A stretch of 36,936 bases of DNA from Candidatus Faecimonas gallistercoris. GTDB lineage: Bacteria; Bacillota_I; Bacilli_A; RF39; UBA660. Location: contig DVGU01000019.1 in assembly GCA_018712565.1 (NCBI GenBank), positions 1-36,936 on the forward strand, given 5' to 3'. The position numbers and the translations under genes are program-made. This document shows, in pieces, positions 1-7,164 of the stretch (its first letter is position 1; each line of letters begins with the position of its first letter). The notes beneath the pieces are model-generated. The model did not search any database. It was not told the origin of the DNA and worked only from the letters and a program-made list of their open reading frames with translations.

Positions 1-123
1 TTTGTTTCACGCTTCCTTTAGCCCCAACATCACTGTTGATGCGTTGCGCTTCCCTAATACTTCGCAGATACCGACGTGTATAGTGGACTTTCACCACCTA
101 GCTATATGCCATGCCCGGCACAC
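1..123 (-). mobile_element. Group II intron, 5' end only (probably group IIC)
   Basis: Read on the minus strand, an intron-like RNA begins at 123 with GTGTG, which fits the group II 5' consensus GUGYG. It continues with a GC-richer stretch containing the segment GGTGGTGAAAGTCCAC, characteristic of domain I of bacterial group II introns. The base composition differs sharply from the AT-rich surroundings. The intron starts seven bases after the stem of a Rho-independent terminator, the usual target of group IIC introns. Only the first ~120 nt are in the window; the intron-encoded reverse transcriptase would lie to the left. The short ORFs readable here are not coding. Confidence 0.8.
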
Positions 124-155
124 ATATAAAACGATATCAATACAATTGATATCGT
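124..155 (-). terminator. Rho-independent terminator of the 162-2652 operon, intron target
   Basis: An 11-bp perfect stem (131-141 with 145-155) with a 3-base loop is followed on the minus strand by TTTATAT, where the intron begins. It lies just downstream of the YtxH gene and closes that operon. Confidence 0.85.
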
Positions 156-161
156 CAAAAA

Positions 162-581
162 TTATTTATTCTCTTCTTTTTTTTCTAATTTTTTTAGTAC
201 TTCTTTTGTAACATCAATCGCTTTAAGACGAACTTCTTCTGCTGCATCTCTAAGAACAGGCGTTCCCTTATCAATAGCTAAATCTACAAGCTCTTGAGCT
301 TTATCCTTCAACTCTGAAGCCTTCTTTTTAGCAATTTCTAAAACTTTTTCTTTATCTAAATCAGCAAGTCCAACTTTAATTTCCTCAACTTTCTGATTAA
401 ACTCTTCTTTAACTTCTTCCATATCAATATTTTTAATTTGATTCATTAATTCATTTAATTTAGCCTTTAAAGCCGCCCTAGTTTCACTACCCTTCTTTGG
501 TGCAAATAAAATTCCAAGTCCAGCACCAATAGCAGCTCCTGCAACAAACTTCCCTAATCCACTTTTTTTCTCTTTACCCAT
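162..581 (-). CDS. YtxH domain-containing protein
   Basis: A 139-residue protein. Residues about 10-32 hold the YtxH signature: a glycine/alanine-rich hydrophobic segment (KFVAGAAIGAGLGILFAPKKG) ending in APKKG-S-ETR. The rest is a long charged amphipathic helix, rich in Lys and Glu, likely coiled coil. YtxH proteins are small membrane-associated proteins linked to general stress in Bacillus; the molecular role is unknown. The start at 581 is chosen because GAGGAGG sits about six bases upstream; longer in-frame starts lie inside the upstream gene. It overlaps the stop of the upstream small membrane protein gene by 8 bp, so the two are probably translationally coupled. It is the last gene of a four-gene operon. 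Confidence 0.85.
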   Translation of the reverse strand: MGKEKKSGLGKFVAGAAIGAGLGILFAPKKGSETRAALKAKLNELMNQIKNIDMEEVKEEFNQKVEEIKVGLADLDKEKVLEIAKKKASELKDKAQELVDLAIDKGTPVLRDAAEEVRLKAIDVTKEVLKKLEKKEENK

Positions 582-864
582 ATAAATCCTCCTCATTCTC
601 TTTATTTTTATTAAATATTTTAGAAATAATGCTTGAAAAAAGATTAATAATCTTATCTCCAATAATAGAAATACCATATCCAGTTTTATCTAAAATTTGA
701 AAAAAACCATTAACAGAATTTACCTTATCTTCAATATTATCAACAATACGATCAACTTTATCTAAAACTTGAATCATCCTTATTCCTAAAATAATTAACA
801 CTATTAATAGTATAATCCCAAAGATATATAATAATACCGGTAAAATTGCATTTAACACATCCAT
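574..864 (-). CDS. Small membrane protein, DUF948-like
   Basis: A 96-residue protein with one N-terminal membrane segment (about residues 5-30) followed by a heptad-like region with repeated Val/Ile-Asp-Lys (VLDKVDRIVDNIEDKV). This layout resembles the DUF948 proteins often found beside YtxH genes in Bacillota. The resemblance is in architecture and neighbourhood and was not checked by alignment. AAGGAGGG lies six bases before the ATG. It sits 11 bp after the disordered-protein gene and overlaps the YtxH gene, so it is the third gene of the operon. A role at the membrane with YtxH is inferred from the pairing. Confidence 0.7.
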   Translation of the reverse strand: MDVLNAILPVLLYIFGIILLIVLIILGIRMIQVLDKVDRIVDNIEDKVNSVNGFFQILDKTGYGISIIGDKIINLFSSIISKIFNKNKENEEDLYG

Positions 865-875
865 ACTATCCCTCC

Positions 876-1964
876 TTATTCTTTATTTTCTTCTTCATAC
901 ATAGAATCAATTAAATCAAAAAGATTATCATCTGTAGTAGGATCATTAGATTTATCTGCTAAATCATTAGTTGTATTTGCAGTCGCACTAGCAACCTTTT
1001 CTTCCTCATTATAATCCTCAGTAACTCGACGTCCTGTTGCCTTCTCTTTACTAGAATCTTTATAATCAATATTATATTCTAACCCTAAATCTTTAAAATA
1101 TTCCTCAGCATCACCAACCGTTACTTCAGACACCTTAGGTTTCTCTTCATCATTACTTAAATCAACTAACAAATTATCTGTCTCTATATTATTATTTTCA
1201 TCTTCATCAACCGAAGGATTATTAGTACCATCTATATCAGCTGCAATATCATCAGCTAAATTTCCATATGCTTTACGTCTAACATCATCAACACTCATAT
1301 GCTCTCTTGTATAACTAGAGATATGAACTTCTCTTTTCGGTACTATTTCTTCTTTTTTATAATTTTTATCTAAAATACCATAAATAGGAGAAATAATAGG
1401 AGATGGCTTAAAAACAGTCTTAGTATCTTTCTTATCATAAGTGCCATATTCATGCATAGGAATAGAATTACTATAATCACTATGATATAAATTAGTCTCT
1501 CGATTTCCATGATATAAATCCGACTCTTTTTTTACACCTTGATATAGCTCAGATTCTTTTTTTGTCCCTTGATACAAAACAGGCTCTTCTTCTACTTTAA
1601 TACTTTCTTTTTCTACAACCTCCACAATCTTAGGTTCTGAATAATATGACTCTTCTTTAAATTCTTGATCATCTACTGCTGGAAATTTAAATTCTGAAGT
1701 ATTTACTTGTTTTTCTCTCTCAGGAACAATCTCGAAATCTTCATCCCTTGGTTTATAATCATCTAACTCTTCTTCATGTTCTTCCTTTTTATTTGGCAAA
1801 ACAACCTTTTTTGCAATTGGTTTATTATCATGTTTTTTAGATGATTCTCTATTTTCTTTTTTTACTTTTTCTTTCCTTGGTTTTGGCTTAACTCTCGGTT
1901 TTTCTTCTACTTCTACATACTCTTCTTCAAAAAGAGCATTTTTAATTTTATCAAAAACACCCAT
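876..1964 (-). CDS. Large acidic disordered protein with a conserved island
   Basis: A 362-residue protein with no signal peptide or membrane segment, highly charged (Glu, Asp, Lys) and probably disordered over most of its length. The N-terminus (MGVFDKIKNALFEEE) resembles the start of SepF-like cytosolic proteins. Near residues 130-160 is an imperfect repeat, LYQG-KKES, present about four times and ending as LYHG/LYHS. Around residue 190 an ordered-looking island (SPIISPIYGILDKNY) stands out; I recall this motif from uncharacterised Bacillota proteins. Function unknown; an adaptor or scaffold role in cell division or envelope work is speculation. GAGGTGG precedes the ATG. It is the second gene of the operon, 13 bp after the lipoprotein gene. 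Confidence 0.7.
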   Translation of the reverse strand: MGVFDKIKNALFEEEYVEVEEKPRVKPKPRKEKVKKENRESSKKHDNKPIAKKVVLPNKKEEHEEELDDYKPRDEDFEIVPEREKQVNTSEFKFPAVDDQEFKEESYYSEPKIVEVVEKESIKVEEEPVLYQGTKKESELYQGVKKESDLYHGNRETNLYHSDYSNSIPMHEYGTYDKKDTKTVFKPSPIISPIYGILDKNYKKEEIVPKREVHISSYTREHMSVDDVRRKAYGNLADDIAADIDGTNNPSVDEDENNNIETDNLLVDLSNDEEKPKVSEVTVGDAEEYFKDLGLEYNIDYKDSSKEKATGRRVTEDYNEEEKVASATANTTNDLADKSNDPTTDDNLFDLIDSMYEEENKE

Positions 1965-1977
1965 AATTCCACCTCTT

Positions 1978-2652
1978 TTAATCTACTTCGTTTATTTCAA
2001 AATTATCTCCATCAATAGCATTACTATTTCCACTAACATCAGCATCTACCCAATCATCAAACTCCAATACTGAATCATTATCATTTGACTTCGACTCAAA
2101 GATATTAAAACTTTCTTCCTTATAATCTAAAACATTTTCTCCAATCAAACTCTCTAATACCTTATTATGAAAATCTACTGAACGTAAAATATAACACATA
2201 TTATTAACAACTGGAACAATATAATCCTTAGACACATAAGCTTCTAATTTACTATAATTAAAAACAATCTCAATAAAATATTTCCCATCAACTTTATTTA
2301 TCTCAATATAACCATTCTTCTTATTATAATTTAACTTCTTAGAATAATATGCATCCTTATTTACCTTATAAGTATTTTTAGTATGATGGAAATAACTAAT
2401 AGCATCTACATACAAATAGTATCGATTAGAAAATCGATCTTGCAAAATAGCATTATATTCATCTTTATTTACAAATCTTAAACCATCAGGAACATAATAC
2501 TCATATCCATCAAAACTAACATTTGCTAAAGTAGTATCCTCTGATAATATCATAGAAATATTTTTTTCAATATCAGTAGTACTTAACTTTTGAATACTAC
2601 ATCCAGACACTAATAATAGCACAATAGAGAGTAAAACTATTCTTTTTTTCAT
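1978..2652 (-). CDS. Putative lipoprotein of unknown function
   Basis: A 224-residue protein with a lipoprotein signal: two Lys and an Arg after Met, a hydrophobic core, and lipobox VSGC with Cys18 as the predicted lipidation site. The mature part is mixed alpha/beta with many Tyr residues and an acidic, Asn/Asp-rich tail. I recognise no domain. AGGTG lies just before the ATG. It is the first gene of a four-gene operon that also encodes the disordered protein, a DUF948-like protein and a YtxH protein, with a promoter immediately upstream (2673-2700). It is expected on the outer face of the membrane. Confidence 0.7.
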   Translation of the reverse strand: MKKRIVLLSIVLLLVSGCSIQKLSTTDIEKNISMILSEDTTLANVSFDGYEYYVPDGLRFVNKDEYNAILQDRFSNRYYLYVDAISYFHHTKNTYKVNKDAYYSKKLNYNKKNGYIEINKVDGKYFIEIVFNYSKLEAYVSKDYIVPVVNNMCYILRSVDFHNKVLESLIGENVLDYKEESFNIFESKSNDNDSVLEFDDWVDADVSGNSNAIDGDNFEINEVD

Positions 2653-2672
2653 ATTTCACCTACTCTTATTAC

Positions 2673-2700
2673 ATTATATCAAATTTTTAATAAATGTAAA
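2673..2700 (-). promoter_or_regulatory. Sigma-A promoter of the lipoprotein-YtxH operon
   Basis: On the minus strand, TTTACA (-35) and TATAAT (-10) are 16 bp apart, with a TGA extension before the -10. The start would fall about 15 bases before the lipoprotein start codon. Confidence 0.7.
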
Positions 2701-2708
2701 AATTTTTT

Positions 2709-3356
2709 CTATTTATTTACTTTTTTAGACACTTTAATAGCTTCGACACTATAAATAGGCATTCCTTGACTAGAAAAACGATCTTCATACTCAGTAGTAA
2801 TAAAATTATCAGGTAAACTAGCATGTAAATCAAAAGTAAGATTCTTTAACACATAACCAAACTCACTAAAACTCATTAACGAGTAACAAAATAAATCTGT
2901 ATTATCTGTTCTCATACAAATACACTTATCATCTAAAAAAATACTCTCATATTTCTCTAAAAAAATCTTACTAGAAAGTCTTCGCAAATGATGTCGAACT
3001 TTAGGCCAAGGGTCTGAGAAATTCAAATAAATACGACTAATTTCATGATCAAAAACTTGATCAATTTTTAAAGCATCCATACGAATAATAGCTAAATTAT
3101 CTAAATCAGAATCAATCCTTGGTAAACATTTCGCAACAACACTATCGTACTTTTCAATTCCAATAAAATTAATATTAGGATAACGTCTTGCATTCTCACG
3201 AATAAACTTACCCTTTCCCATACCAATCTCAATATAAATAGGATTAGAATTATTAAAATAATCCTTCCATTTACCACGATATGTTTCTGGTTTCTTTACC
3301 AAGAAAGGAGAAGCATTTAAAATTTCTTCTTTATTTTTTACATTTCTAAGTCTCAT
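2709..3356 (-). CDS. trmB: tRNA (guanine-N7-)-methyltransferase TrmB
   Basis: A 215-residue protein of normal TrmB length. It uses S-adenosylmethionine to make m7G46 in the variable loop of tRNAs. Seen here: the SAM-binding motif EIGMGKGKF (about 43-51), the acidic motif NFIGIEKY, and the family-specific DPWPKVRHHLRR (115-126) for tRNA and SAM contacts. The start at 3356 (MRLRNVK) matches the family's usual beginning; the longer reading frame upstream would encode an unrelated hydrophobic stretch and pass through the promoter. The ribosome-binding site is weak (GGATGTGAT). The gene is monocistronic and divergent from the small coiled-coil gene. Confidence 0.95.
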   Translation of the reverse strand: MRLRNVKNKEEILNASPFLVKKPETYRGKWKDYFNNSNPIYIEIGMGKGKFIRENARRYPNINFIGIEKYDSVVAKCLPRIDSDLDNLAIIRMDALKIDQVFDHEISRIYLNFSDPWPKVRHHLRRLSSKIFLEKYESIFLDDKCICMRTDNTDLFCYSLMSFSEFGYVLKNLTFDLHASLPDNFITTEYEDRFSSQGMPIYSVEAIKVSKKVNK

Positions 3357-3375
3357 AATATCACATCCATCATAT

Positions 3376-3408
3376 ATTATAACAAAAAAGGAAAAAACTG
3401 CATATAAT
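3376..3408. promoter_or_regulatory. Divergent promoters for trmB and the small coiled-coil gene
   Basis: On the minus strand TATAAT at 3376-3381 with a TG extension would serve trmB, with a start close to its ATG. On the plus strand TATAAT at 3403-3408 would serve the 3432 gene. The -35 elements are weak on both sides. Confidence 0.55.
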
Positions 3409-3431
3409 AAATAGACTGAAAGGAGAAAACG

Positions 3432-3626
3432 ATGAATCAATATCTATTTCCTTATATTCCAAATCCTACAATACCCTTTCCTCCCCAAAAAAATGAATTA
3501 AATATCCAACAAGAAATAGAAAAATTAAAACAAGAAATTAATAATCTAAAAAAAAGAATAGCAAAACTAGAACAAACACCACAAAATGACTATTTACAAA
3601 AAGAGGATGGAATGTATATGTTATAA
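3432..3626 (+). CDS. Small coiled-coil protein, unknown
   Basis: A 64-residue protein. The N-terminus is rich in Pro, Tyr and Phe (YLFPYIPNPTIPFPP) and the middle (about 24-48) is a clear heptad coiled coil (IEKLKQEINNLKKRIAKLEQ). AAAGGAG lies seven bases before the ATG, and a terminator follows at 3675-3704, so it is a small independent transcription unit. I do not recognise the family. The Pro/Tyr-rich head with a coiled-coil tail would suit a small structural or oligomerising protein, but this is a guess. Confidence 0.65.
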   Translation: MNQYLFPYIPNPTIPFPPQKNELNIQQEIEKLKQEINNLKKRIAKLEQTPQNDYLQKEDGMYML

Positions 3627-3674
3627 ACACTATAGATGTTCTTTTTATAAAGATACAACTATAAGTTTAGAATA

Positions 3675-3704
3675 AAAGAATTAAGTAAAGTTAATTCTTT
3701 TTTT
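3675..3704 (+). terminator. Rho-independent terminator of the small coiled-coil gene
   Basis: A 10-bp perfect stem (3675-3684 with 3691-3700), loop GTAAAG, then a run of T on the plus strand. Confidence 0.85.
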
Positions 3705-3722
3705 CGTGAAAACACAACTTTA

Positions 3723-3731
3723 TGGTATACT
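3723..3731 (+). promoter_or_regulatory. Extended -10 promoter of the FemAB-type pair
   Basis: TGG followed by TATACT on the plus strand, with no good -35. The start would be near 3738, which excludes the upstream in-frame ATG at 3706 and favours translation from 3754. Confidence 0.6.
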
Positions 3732-3753
3732 AATAAAAGAAAGGATGATGGAA

Positions 3754-5073
3754 ATGGCAAAACTAGTACGTTTAAATGAAGAAAAATATGAAAACTTTTT
3801 AAAAGACCACCCAAAATCGCATTTTTTACAATCTCATGCCTGGGGAGAACTATCAAAAGTAAAAAAACACTTAACTCCCTATTATTTAGGATTAATAGAT
3901 GAAAACAAACATATTGTAGCAACCGCTCTCCTATTACAAAAGCACTTACCCTTAAACTATTGCTATTTCTACTGTCCTAGGGGATATGTAGTAGATTATG
4001 AAAATGAAGCTTTAGTAACAGAAATGACAAAAGAGATTGTAAAATTTGCAAAAAGTAAAAAAGCAATCTTTATAAAAATTGATCCTGATATAATCTATAA
4101 AGACTATAATTACTTAAATGAGGAACAAACCATACCATATAATACAGAAAAGATTTTTACATTATTAAAAAACCTAGGTTATAAACATCAAGGATTTACC
4201 AAAAATTTTGAAACAATGCAACCAAGATATACATTTAGAATTGATCTAAATCAAAGTTTAGAAGAAATTGAAAAACACTTTTCTAAAACAACAAAACAGC
4301 GAATTGCAAAAGCCAAAAAAATTGATACCTATGTAGAAATCGGAACACAAAAAGATATTAAAGAGTTTTATCATCTGATGACATTAACAGAAACTAGAAA
4401 AGATTTCGTATCATATAACGAAGATTACTATGAAACACTGTATGACATCTTTAATGGTAGTCAAAATGGAAAAGCAACCTTATTTTTAGGAAAAATAGAT
4501 ATAGATAAAACAATAAAAAAAATAAAAGACAATTTAAAAAAGGTAAATAATCAAATATCAATTTTACCAATTGACAATTTAAGTAAAAGTGCTAAAAACA
4601 AACTAAAAGAATTAACTAGGCAAAAAGAAAATTATACAAAAGAAATAAAAAAATATGAAGACTATAAAAAAGAATATGGAAACAATCTAACACTAAGTGC
4701 TCATATGATTGTAGAATATGCTGATAAAGCCTGGGTCTTATATGCTGGAAATCATAATATATTGACCGAAACATATGTAAATTACTACACTTATGAAGAA
4801 CATATTAAATATTGCAAAGAAAATGGGATAAAAATATATGATCAATTTGGTACCATCGGTGACCTATCAAAAGATAACCCTCGTTATGGTCTACACGAAT
4901 TTAAAAAGAAATTCGGTGGAGATTATATTGAATTTTTAGGAGAATTTGATTATATTACCAACAAACCAATGTATTTCATTTTTACCAAACTAGTGCCCTT
5001 CTATAGAAAAATCGTAAGAAACAAAAGCAAAAAGGAGATAGAAAATGAAGTTAAAAACAATAAGCAAAACTGA
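3754..5073 (+). CDS. FemAB/MurM-type peptidoglycan aminoacyltransferase (first of pair)
   Basis: A 439-residue FemABX-family protein. These enzymes use aminoacyl-tRNA to add amino acids to the stem peptide Lys of lipid II, building interpeptide bridges. Seen: the N-terminal SHFLQSHAWGELSK segment typical of the family, the GNAT-like halves, and a long charged helical hairpin (about residues 245-310) like the tRNA-synthetase-like arm of FemA and MurM. The C-terminal half holds ISTYDQFGTIGD-like and RYGLHEFKKKFGGDYIEFLGEFDY features conserved in MurM. The start at 3754 has AAAGG nine bases upstream and lies after the promoter. It overlaps the second paralogue by 29 bp. The amino acid added cannot be read from sequence. 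Confidence 0.9.
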   Translation: MAKLVRLNEEKYENFLKDHPKSHFLQSHAWGELSKVKKHLTPYYLGLIDENKHIVATALLLQKHLPLNYCYFYCPRGYVVDYENEALVTEMTKEIVKFAKSKKAIFIKIDPDIIYKDYNYLNEEQTIPYNTEKIFTLLKNLGYKHQGFTKNFETMQPRYTFRIDLNQSLEEIEKHFSKTTKQRIAKAKKIDTYVEIGTQKDIKEFYHLMTLTETRKDFVSYNEDYYETLYDIFNGSQNGKATLFLGKIDIDKTIKKIKDNLKKVNNQISILPIDNLSKSAKNKLKELTRQKENYTKEIKKYEDYKKEYGNNLTLSAHMIVEYADKAWVLYAGNHNILTETYVNYYTYEEHIKYCKENGIKIYDQFGTIGDLSKDNPRYGLHEFKKKFGGDYIEFLGEFDYITNKPMYFIFTKLVPFYRKIVRNKSKKEIENEVKNNKQN

Positions 5074-6340
5074 GTTTAAAAACTTTGCAGATAAAAGTCC
5101 ACAAATTACCTTCCATCAAACAACATCCTGGGCCAATTTAAAAAAGAAAAACAACTGGCAAGCACACTATGTCGGTCTAGAAGACAATAATAAAATAGTA
5201 GCAGCAAGCCTCATTCTATCTAAAAGACTTCCCTTCGTTAAAAAAAATATGTTTTATGCACCTCGAGGGTTCTTAATAGATTATAAAGATGAAAAAATAT
5301 TAACAGAATTTACCAAACAATTAAAAGAATATGCGAAAGAAAACAATGCTATCTTTGTAAAAATTGATCCTTACGTAGAATATAAAGAAAGAGATAATAA
5401 TGGAGAGTTAGTTGAAAATGGAATCAATAATACCATCTGCATAGAAAACCTAAAAAAACTAGGCTATAAACACTTTGGATTCAATCTTATGCAAGATACT
5501 CTACAACCAAGATGGATGCATGTAATTGAAACAGAAAATAAAACAATCGATGACATCATGAAAGATATGGAATCAAAAACTAGACAAATTTTAAGAAAAA
5601 ATGAACGTTCCGGTATTCACACTAGAGAAATATCAAAAGAAGAATTACCAATTTTTAAAGACATTATGCAACACACAAGCGACCGTCGTGAATTTGTGGA
5701 TAGACCTCTATCTTACTATGAAAACATGTGGGATGCCCTTCATGATGATGGAATACTTAAAATATTAGTAGCAGAAATTAACTTTAAAGAATTTGAACAA
5801 AAAACAAAAGAAGAGCTAGAAACAAATGAAAAAGAATTAAAGGATAGAATATATAAAAAAGAAAATAATATCTTAAAAATGAATCCTAAGAAATATAAAA
5901 GTCACAATAAGCAAAACGAAAATGAAATCGAAAGGTTAAAAAAACAACTAGAAAAAATTAAAGATTATAAAAACAAATTCGGCGAAAAAAAATTATTAGG
6001 TGGAATATTATTCTTAGTCTATGGAAATGAAGTATTATCATTATATGGCGGAACACTAGACGATGTTATGCAATTCCAATCTGCATACACAGTTCATTTC
6101 GCAGGAATAAAATACGCCGTAGAACATGGCTATAAACGATATAACTTTTATGGTATTACTGGAGACTTTAGAAAAGAAAATCCTCTATATGGACTATACT
6201 TATTTAAAAAAAGTTTTGGAGGGCACGTAGTAGAATTAATCGGAGAATTTGACTACATCATATCCCCTACTTGGTACCATTTATATAATATAGCCTTCAA
6301 TACTTATCATAAACTTAAAAATTTAAAAAAGAGAAAATAA
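5045..6340 (+). CDS. FemAB/MurM-type peptidoglycan aminoacyltransferase (second of pair)
   Basis: A 431-residue paralogue of the preceding protein, with the same layout: ITFHQTTSWANLKKKN near the N-terminus, PRGFLIDYKDE, a charged helical arm (about 258-315), and NPLYGLYLFKKSFGGHVVEL with EFDY near the C-terminus. The arm differs strongly from that of the first copy, so this is an old duplication. The start codon lies within the end of the first gene, with GGAG eight bases upstream, so the two are co-translated. By analogy with MurM/MurN or FemA/FemB, the pair may add successive residues of an interpeptide bridge; substrates are not known. Confidence 0.9.
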   Translation: MKLKTISKTEFKNFADKSPQITFHQTTSWANLKKKNNWQAHYVGLEDNNKIVAASLILSKRLPFVKKNMFYAPRGFLIDYKDEKILTEFTKQLKEYAKENNAIFVKIDPYVEYKERDNNGELVENGINNTICIENLKKLGYKHFGFNLMQDTLQPRWMHVIETENKTIDDIMKDMESKTRQILRKNERSGIHTREISKEELPIFKDIMQHTSDRREFVDRPLSYYENMWDALHDDGILKILVAEINFKEFEQKTKEELETNEKELKDRIYKKENNILKMNPKKYKSHNKQNENEIERLKKQLEKIKDYKNKFGEKKLLGGILFLVYGNEVLSLYGGTLDDVMQFQSAYTVHFAGIKYAVEHGYKRYNFYGITGDFRKENPLYGLYLFKKSFGGHVVELIGEFDYIISPTWYHLYNIAFNTYHKLKNLKKRK

Positions 6341-6342
6341 AT

Positions 6343-6369
6343 ACCAAGCAATATGCCTGGTGTTTTTTT
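6343..6369. terminator. Terminator between convergent genes
   Basis: A 7-bp stem with one mismatch (6343-6349 with 6355-6361) is followed by seven T on the plus strand. It ends the FemAB pair and overlaps the stop codon of the convergent gene at 6368. Confidence 0.75.
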
Positions 6370-7153
6370 AATTAATTCTACTAGCAGAATCGAAATAATA
6401 AAACCCATCTTTATCTAAATGATAAGTATAAAGATATTTTTCCAATTGATTTTGATGAATGTTGATATACTCCGAAATAACCTTTTCACTAACATCTGTA
6501 ATTTTCGTATCTAACACTTCTTTTTTATTATAATCCTTATAAAAACCATTTTCATCATAATATAAAGCCGCACCAATTATTTCAATTCTATCACTATATT
6601 TTTCTGCTTTAATAATTTCTTCTTGAACTTGAAAATTAGAAGTACCACCACAACCACCAGTTCCATCATAAACATATTTTCCACTTTGACTATCTAAAGT
6701 TAAAGTAAGACAACCATTACTAATAGAGGAAACACTCTGATAAGTATTAACTCCATAAAAACTATTATATAGATTTCTTAATACTTCTTCATCTAATTCA
6801 TAATGATAACTAGTATCAGTACCTGTTATAGTCTCTTGAACCTCTGGATACCATTGCCTAGATAACAAAACAATCTTCTCATCATTACTCATATCAGATA
6901 CCTTATACCCTCCATCTCTATATAAAGGAGCACTAGGTCCAATAGAAGTATAATGAGCCTTATTAAATAATGATATAACATTACCATTAGTAATATCTAA
7001 GGTAACTACTTGATTATCTTTATTTTCACCACTATCAACAGAAACATCTTTATAATCAAATGGATTCATTTCTATAAAAATATATCCTCCTAAACACCCA
7101 ACACATAAAAGTAACAATACTATCACAACTATATAACCAACCTTTTTATCCAT
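6368..7153 (-). CDS. Membrane-anchored extracytoplasmic protein, unknown
   Basis: A 261-residue protein with an N-terminal membrane segment (about residues 5-27). The segment contains CVGC, which looks like a lipobox, but a further hydrophobic stretch follows, so a simple signal anchor seems likelier. The extracytoplasmic part contains GNVISLFNKAHY, a Cys-Gly-Gly pair (GTGGCGGTSNF) with another Cys upstream that could form a disulphide, and ends in a Tyr-rich YHLDKDGFYYFDSASRI segment. No family recognised. The start at 7153 has AGGGGTG six bases upstream, better than the ATG at 7162. It lies 11 bp after the flippase gene and probably shares its transcript. Confidence 0.65.
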   Translation of the reverse strand: MDKKVGYIVVIVLLLLCVGCLGGYIFIEMNPFDYKDVSVDSGENKDNQVVTLDITNGNVISLFNKAHYTSIGPSAPLYRDGGYKVSDMSNDEKIVLLSRQWYPEVQETITGTDTSYHYELDEEVLRNLYNSFYGVNTYQSVSSISNGCLTLTLDSQSGKYVYDGTGGCGGTSNFQVQEEIIKAEKYSDRIEIIGAALYYDENGFYKDYNKKEVLDTKITDVSEKVISEYINIHQNQLEKYLYTYHLDKDGFYYFDSASRIN

Positions 7154-7164
7154 TACATTCACCC

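Noticed and set aside
1-211. Plus-strand ORF at the left edge
   Set aside because: It lies over the group II intron and terminator and continues into the YtxH gene antisense, so it is not coding.
3659-3922. Minus-strand ORF of 87 residues over the start of the first FemAB-type gene
   Set aside because: It overlaps a clear gene and a terminator, has no ribosome-binding site, and its product is a hydrophobic antisense artefact.
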